From NCBI GenBank assembly GCA_015680685.1, contig MNCI01017480.1:15496-62382 (forward strand): a DNA stretch of 46,887 bases, written 5' to 3'. This document shows positions 43,682 through 46,887 of the stretch, one piece after another. The position numbers were made by a program, and so were the translations under genes. Below the pieces are notes generated by a model. It was not told where the DNA came from, did not search any database, and worked only from the letters and a program-made list of their open reading frames with translations. Each line of letters starts with the position of its first letter. Position 1 is the first letter of the stretch. This stretch comes from Gnetum montanum. Its lineage: Eukaryota > Streptophyta > Gnetopsida > Gnetales > Gnetaceae.

Positions 43682-46000
43682 AATGAAACTTTATTATGTT
43701 GGAAGACCCATAAGATATATTGATAGATATTCCATTTTCATGAAAAATAAAGAAAGACTCTACAAATTTTCCAAGCCTAAATAAAAACATCAAAAATAAA
43801 TCATATTATATTACTAGCTCAAATAGGTAGCCATAACATAAGAAAGAAATACATATAACTCATTTTTAAGGGCTCTTTATGTGCACAACCTACAAATGCA
43901 TTTTTCTTAAGGGAGTTGAATCTATCTTTCACTTTCACTTTTAAGATGACAAGAACTTAAGTGAAGTTTGTAGATAGCATTTTGATATTTGAAGTTTGTA
44001 GATAGCATGTTGATATTTGATTGGAATAGTAGTTGAGAGATGGTGAGCTTCTACATTTAGTTTATTAGATCTAATGTGGTGTAAATAAAATTGTCTTCTG
44101 TCTTCCACATTAAACTATATCTATGTTAAAACCTATTACTTGAATATCTACAAATATGAGGAGGATTTTTTTGCATTTCCTCTCAAGAAATTTTCCATTT
44201 TCTCAACCGTTGCATCCCTCAAAAATACCAACCATAGTCTCAAAAATCCTCAAGAAATGCTTTAGCGTATCTCTCTTACCTTGAACAACTACAAATATGA
44301 GGAGGATTTTGTTGCATGTCCTTCCATGAAATTTTCCATTTTCTCAACCATTGCATCTCTCAAAAATACCAACCATAGTCTTATGAATCCTCAAGAACTA
44401 CTTTAGAGAATTTATCTTACCTTAAGATATGCAAACTATGAGTGTATGTAATGAATTGGCACAAGACTTTTGCTTTTAAAAATAATAAATCACATTCATG
44501 TAATAACATTGAGTAAGGTGTTTGCATCTTCACCTTTAACTCATCAAGAATTAAAGGTTTTTGCACTTTTTCAATATGTTTTCAAAGTTTAGTACTGAGT
44601 TCATGTCTCAAGACAAAACATCCATATAATAAAGTATGATAGATGATACTCTAAAGAATTTATTTTTTGTTCATCCAAGGCTAGAGTCCTAAATACTTAC
44701 ACTTATTTTTGAAATTGTAGAAAGCCTTAAAACCTCTTTGTAATTTTTTTAATGTACTTCCCCAACATGTAATTTTCCATATAAACAATACCTAAATATT
44801 TAAAAGAATATACTATTTGCAAATTTTTACCTCAAAAATGAAAGTTATAAAAAGTATTTATTATACCCTAAATCATCAATTTGGTTTTATCTATATTCAC
44901 TTGAAGATCAAATGAATGACAATAATTTTTAAAAATTTGCAATATATTTTGCACACTTTCTACAATAGTGGAGATCATTGTAGCATTATTTTCATATAAA
45001 AACATTTCCTACTTAGGATCCAATTTTGTAACATGACTATCTTACCCATTGCACAACTATTTCTACATTTCATCAATAAAGATATTATAGAGAGTTGGAA
45101 AAAGTGGATAATCTCACTTAACTCCAATTTTTCTTTAGAATTAAAATTTTTTCTATGAAGTACTATGTATAATTTTAATAAGCACTTTCTTATACAATCT
45201 TTAAGTTATTGCAATCAAATTTGAAGGGAGGCTAATTTCATGCAAGCACAACCATAGATTTCAATGGATTAGTGAATCATATACTTTTGCAAAATTAATA
45301 AGATAAATAAAAACTTTTTATTAGAAAATTTTACAAAAATCTATTCAATGTCTAAGAGTAATTAAGTGATCAATAGTTGAATGATTTTGTCTAAAGCTAC
45401 TTGACACTTTGCTCTAACTTGGTTACCTTTAGCCCAATAACTAATTCTCTTTTTTAGCAAAGTGCCTAACAACTTAGCAAATATATTACTTATAATGATT
45501 ATTAGATAATTGTTCAAATTGTTTTTATTTCCCTTTTTATTTTCCGAGATAGCTTTACTAATTTTTCAATGTTGATTTAATTCTTAATCCATTGTTGAAT
45601 TTAATTTGTGTCTTTTTCTATGAATAGCAGATCCTTTCCATTTCAATAATTATGCATATAAGCCATTTGAATTTGTAGTTTTGCCATATGCTAGCTTTTT
45701 AATATCATTTGTGACTTCCTTGAGAGAATTGAAGAGGTGCTTATTATGCAATAGTAGTAGAATTATCATGTCTTTTGTAAATAGCTTCTTGTAAAATAAA
45801 AAAATATCTTGAAAAGGAAAATTAAATGATGAAGAGGCTTTATGATGAAAAAATTACCAAAACTATCTAGGTTCCTTTTTAATAGTGTAAGTTGTTAGGG
45901 ATAGTGTGTCATGCACCATGTGCCCAATAAGATTTAAAATAAAAAGTAAAATTTTCTAGTACATCAAGAAAAAATGAAAATTAATTTTTATTTTATTAAA
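43682..46000 (-). mobile_element. Degenerate LINE (non-LTR retrotransposon) with RT remnant
   Basis: The minus strand shows, in order, FAKVYDSLIH and LWLCLHEISLPSNL (about 45290-45220), RKIGVK followed by YPLFPTLYNIFIDEM (about 45130-45070), VTKLDPK, ATMISTIVESVQNIL and CHSFDLQVNIDKTKLMI (about 45030-44870), then YSFKYLGIVYMENYM (about 44800). This is the LINE RT order (FxKAFD, GVxQGCPLSPTLFNIFID, FADD, GLxxNxxKTK, FKYLG). The FADD box is lost. The 3' end is near 43682 (minus strand AATAAAGTTTCATTTTATT, an A/T-rich tail). The 5' limit is uncertain. Stops are numerous. Confidence 0.75.
44139..44425. repeat. 141-bp tandem duplication within the LINE
   Basis: TACAAATATGAGGAGGATTT occurs at 44149 and 44290, and AAAAATACCAACCATAGTCT follows in each. 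The period of 141 bp is 47 codons. The two copies differ by several substitutions. Confidence 0.85.
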
Positions 46001-46887
46001 AGATTGATGAATAGATATAATTAAAGAATGGTTGCAACCTCTCATGGCTCTTAAATTCCTAGCCCATGTTTCCATAAAATAGACCTATCCCTTCATTAAT
46101 TATAATGACTCTATCAAATGACTCTATTAAATGAAGCATCAAATCTATTACTTTGTAAACCTTTTCCATAATTTTTCTATTTTTTTGTTATATACCTCGT
46201 AACTCTTAATTTTCTCTAAAACCTGAATGAAATTTCACAAGTAATTCTATAGGAAATAGTCAATATAACATGCACTACAATTAGTGATTTTCAAAAATAG
46301 CTCATTCTATTGAATTTGGATCTATAAAAGATGATTAACAATTATAGAAGTACCAATAATGAAGAATAAATACCAAATCCTAACATATACAAATCAAGCT
46401 ACAAAATAGCACATAAATTTCTATGAAATCAAATAATGTTATAAATTAATGAAATAAAAATTCTTTTTTTAGGATGCCACTATAAACCAACAAAATATTA
46501 AATCATCATAAACATAAGCAATGATTTTCATAGTGCATTGTACAAATATAATTTCAAAAAAGAAAAAATAAAACTGTAAAAATGCATATTGAATGCATTG
46601 TAGCTAATGTTATTATCAAAATCCAAGTAAATGAGTACACTTAAACATATATACACTAGCTTATATATATATATATTAGTCGAGATGATTTAAAAAGAAT
46701 GATGTTAACCAAGCCCAACTACTGAACGAGGTAACAAGATAACTAAAAATGGAATCACTCATCTTTCCTCTATTTCTTTACCACTTACCTAATTTAGTTT
46801 TACCCTCTTGGTCAAGTTTGCTATTTCTTTGTTTGTTCATGGCATTTTTGAGAAATAAATCTTTTGCATAAATAATGCTAAAAAATG
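46001..46887. other. AT-rich DNA at the right end
   Basis: No gene family or LTR is recognised. A TA run at 46657-46676 is followed by sequence like that before the right inverted-repeat arm at 43290-43340. The window ends before this can be followed. Confidence 0.4.

Overview
The window is nuclear DNA of a seed plant. It is AT-rich and has low gene density. I lean towards a gymnosperm because of the pile of old, heavily mutated Ty3/gypsy elements beside a MIKC*-type MADS gene, but I cannot name the species. No rRNA, tRNA, CRISPR array or bacterial-style operon is visible.

Positions 1-4.5 kb: the only host gene I can support is on the minus strand, a nine-exon MIKC* MADS-box gene of the AGL66/AGL104 (S) type (coding 4165 down to 1087). 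All reading-frame phases join, giving about 333 codons. It is broken by an in-frame TAG in a K-region exon (2770-2772), a missing GT donor after the MADS exon and a missing AG acceptor before exon 7. I call it a pseudogene. A triplicated 34-bp repeat lies just upstream. From 4.6 to 8.55 kb I see only AT-rich DNA, two LINE 3'-end fragments and a palindrome.

Positions 8.55-40 kb: a nest of related Athila-like Ty3/gypsy LTR retrotransposons that use a tRNA-Asp type primer site. Element C (+ strand, 8558-12162) is a 5'-truncated derivative. Its 3' LTR abuts the integrase end of element A (- strand, 12163-15836 and 29231-31743). A is split inside gag by element B (- strand, 15837-29230, 13.4 kb). 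B keeps both LTRs and degenerate gag, protease, RT, RNase H, integrase and an extra 3' ORF. Element D (- strand, 33165-39422) is complete for its type: two 886-bp LTRs, a perfect ATGAG target duplication, PBS, PPT and gag, but no pol. D sits in an older plus-strand relative, F (31744-33164 and 39423-about 40057). C and D share the same gag end (GYPPF-stop) followed directly by a T-rich spacer and a conserved non-coding block. They therefore look like a gag-only, non-autonomous family (TR-GAG type) derived from B-like elements by loss of pol.

Positions 40-46.9 kb: a 3.6-kb structure bounded by about 340-bp inverted repeats with TAA on both sides. Inside it are a 119-bp gag fragment 116/119 identical to element B and a 2.3-copy tandem repeat of about 412 bp. 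Next to it is a degenerate minus-strand LINE (43.68-46 kb) with recognisable reverse-transcriptase motifs and an internal 141-bp duplication.

How the parts relate: B-like elements would supply protease, RT and integrase. C and D keep the cis signals (LTR promoter, PBS, PPT) and, in D, gag, so they would have depended on such a partner. All copies here are interrupted by stops and are unlikely to be active.
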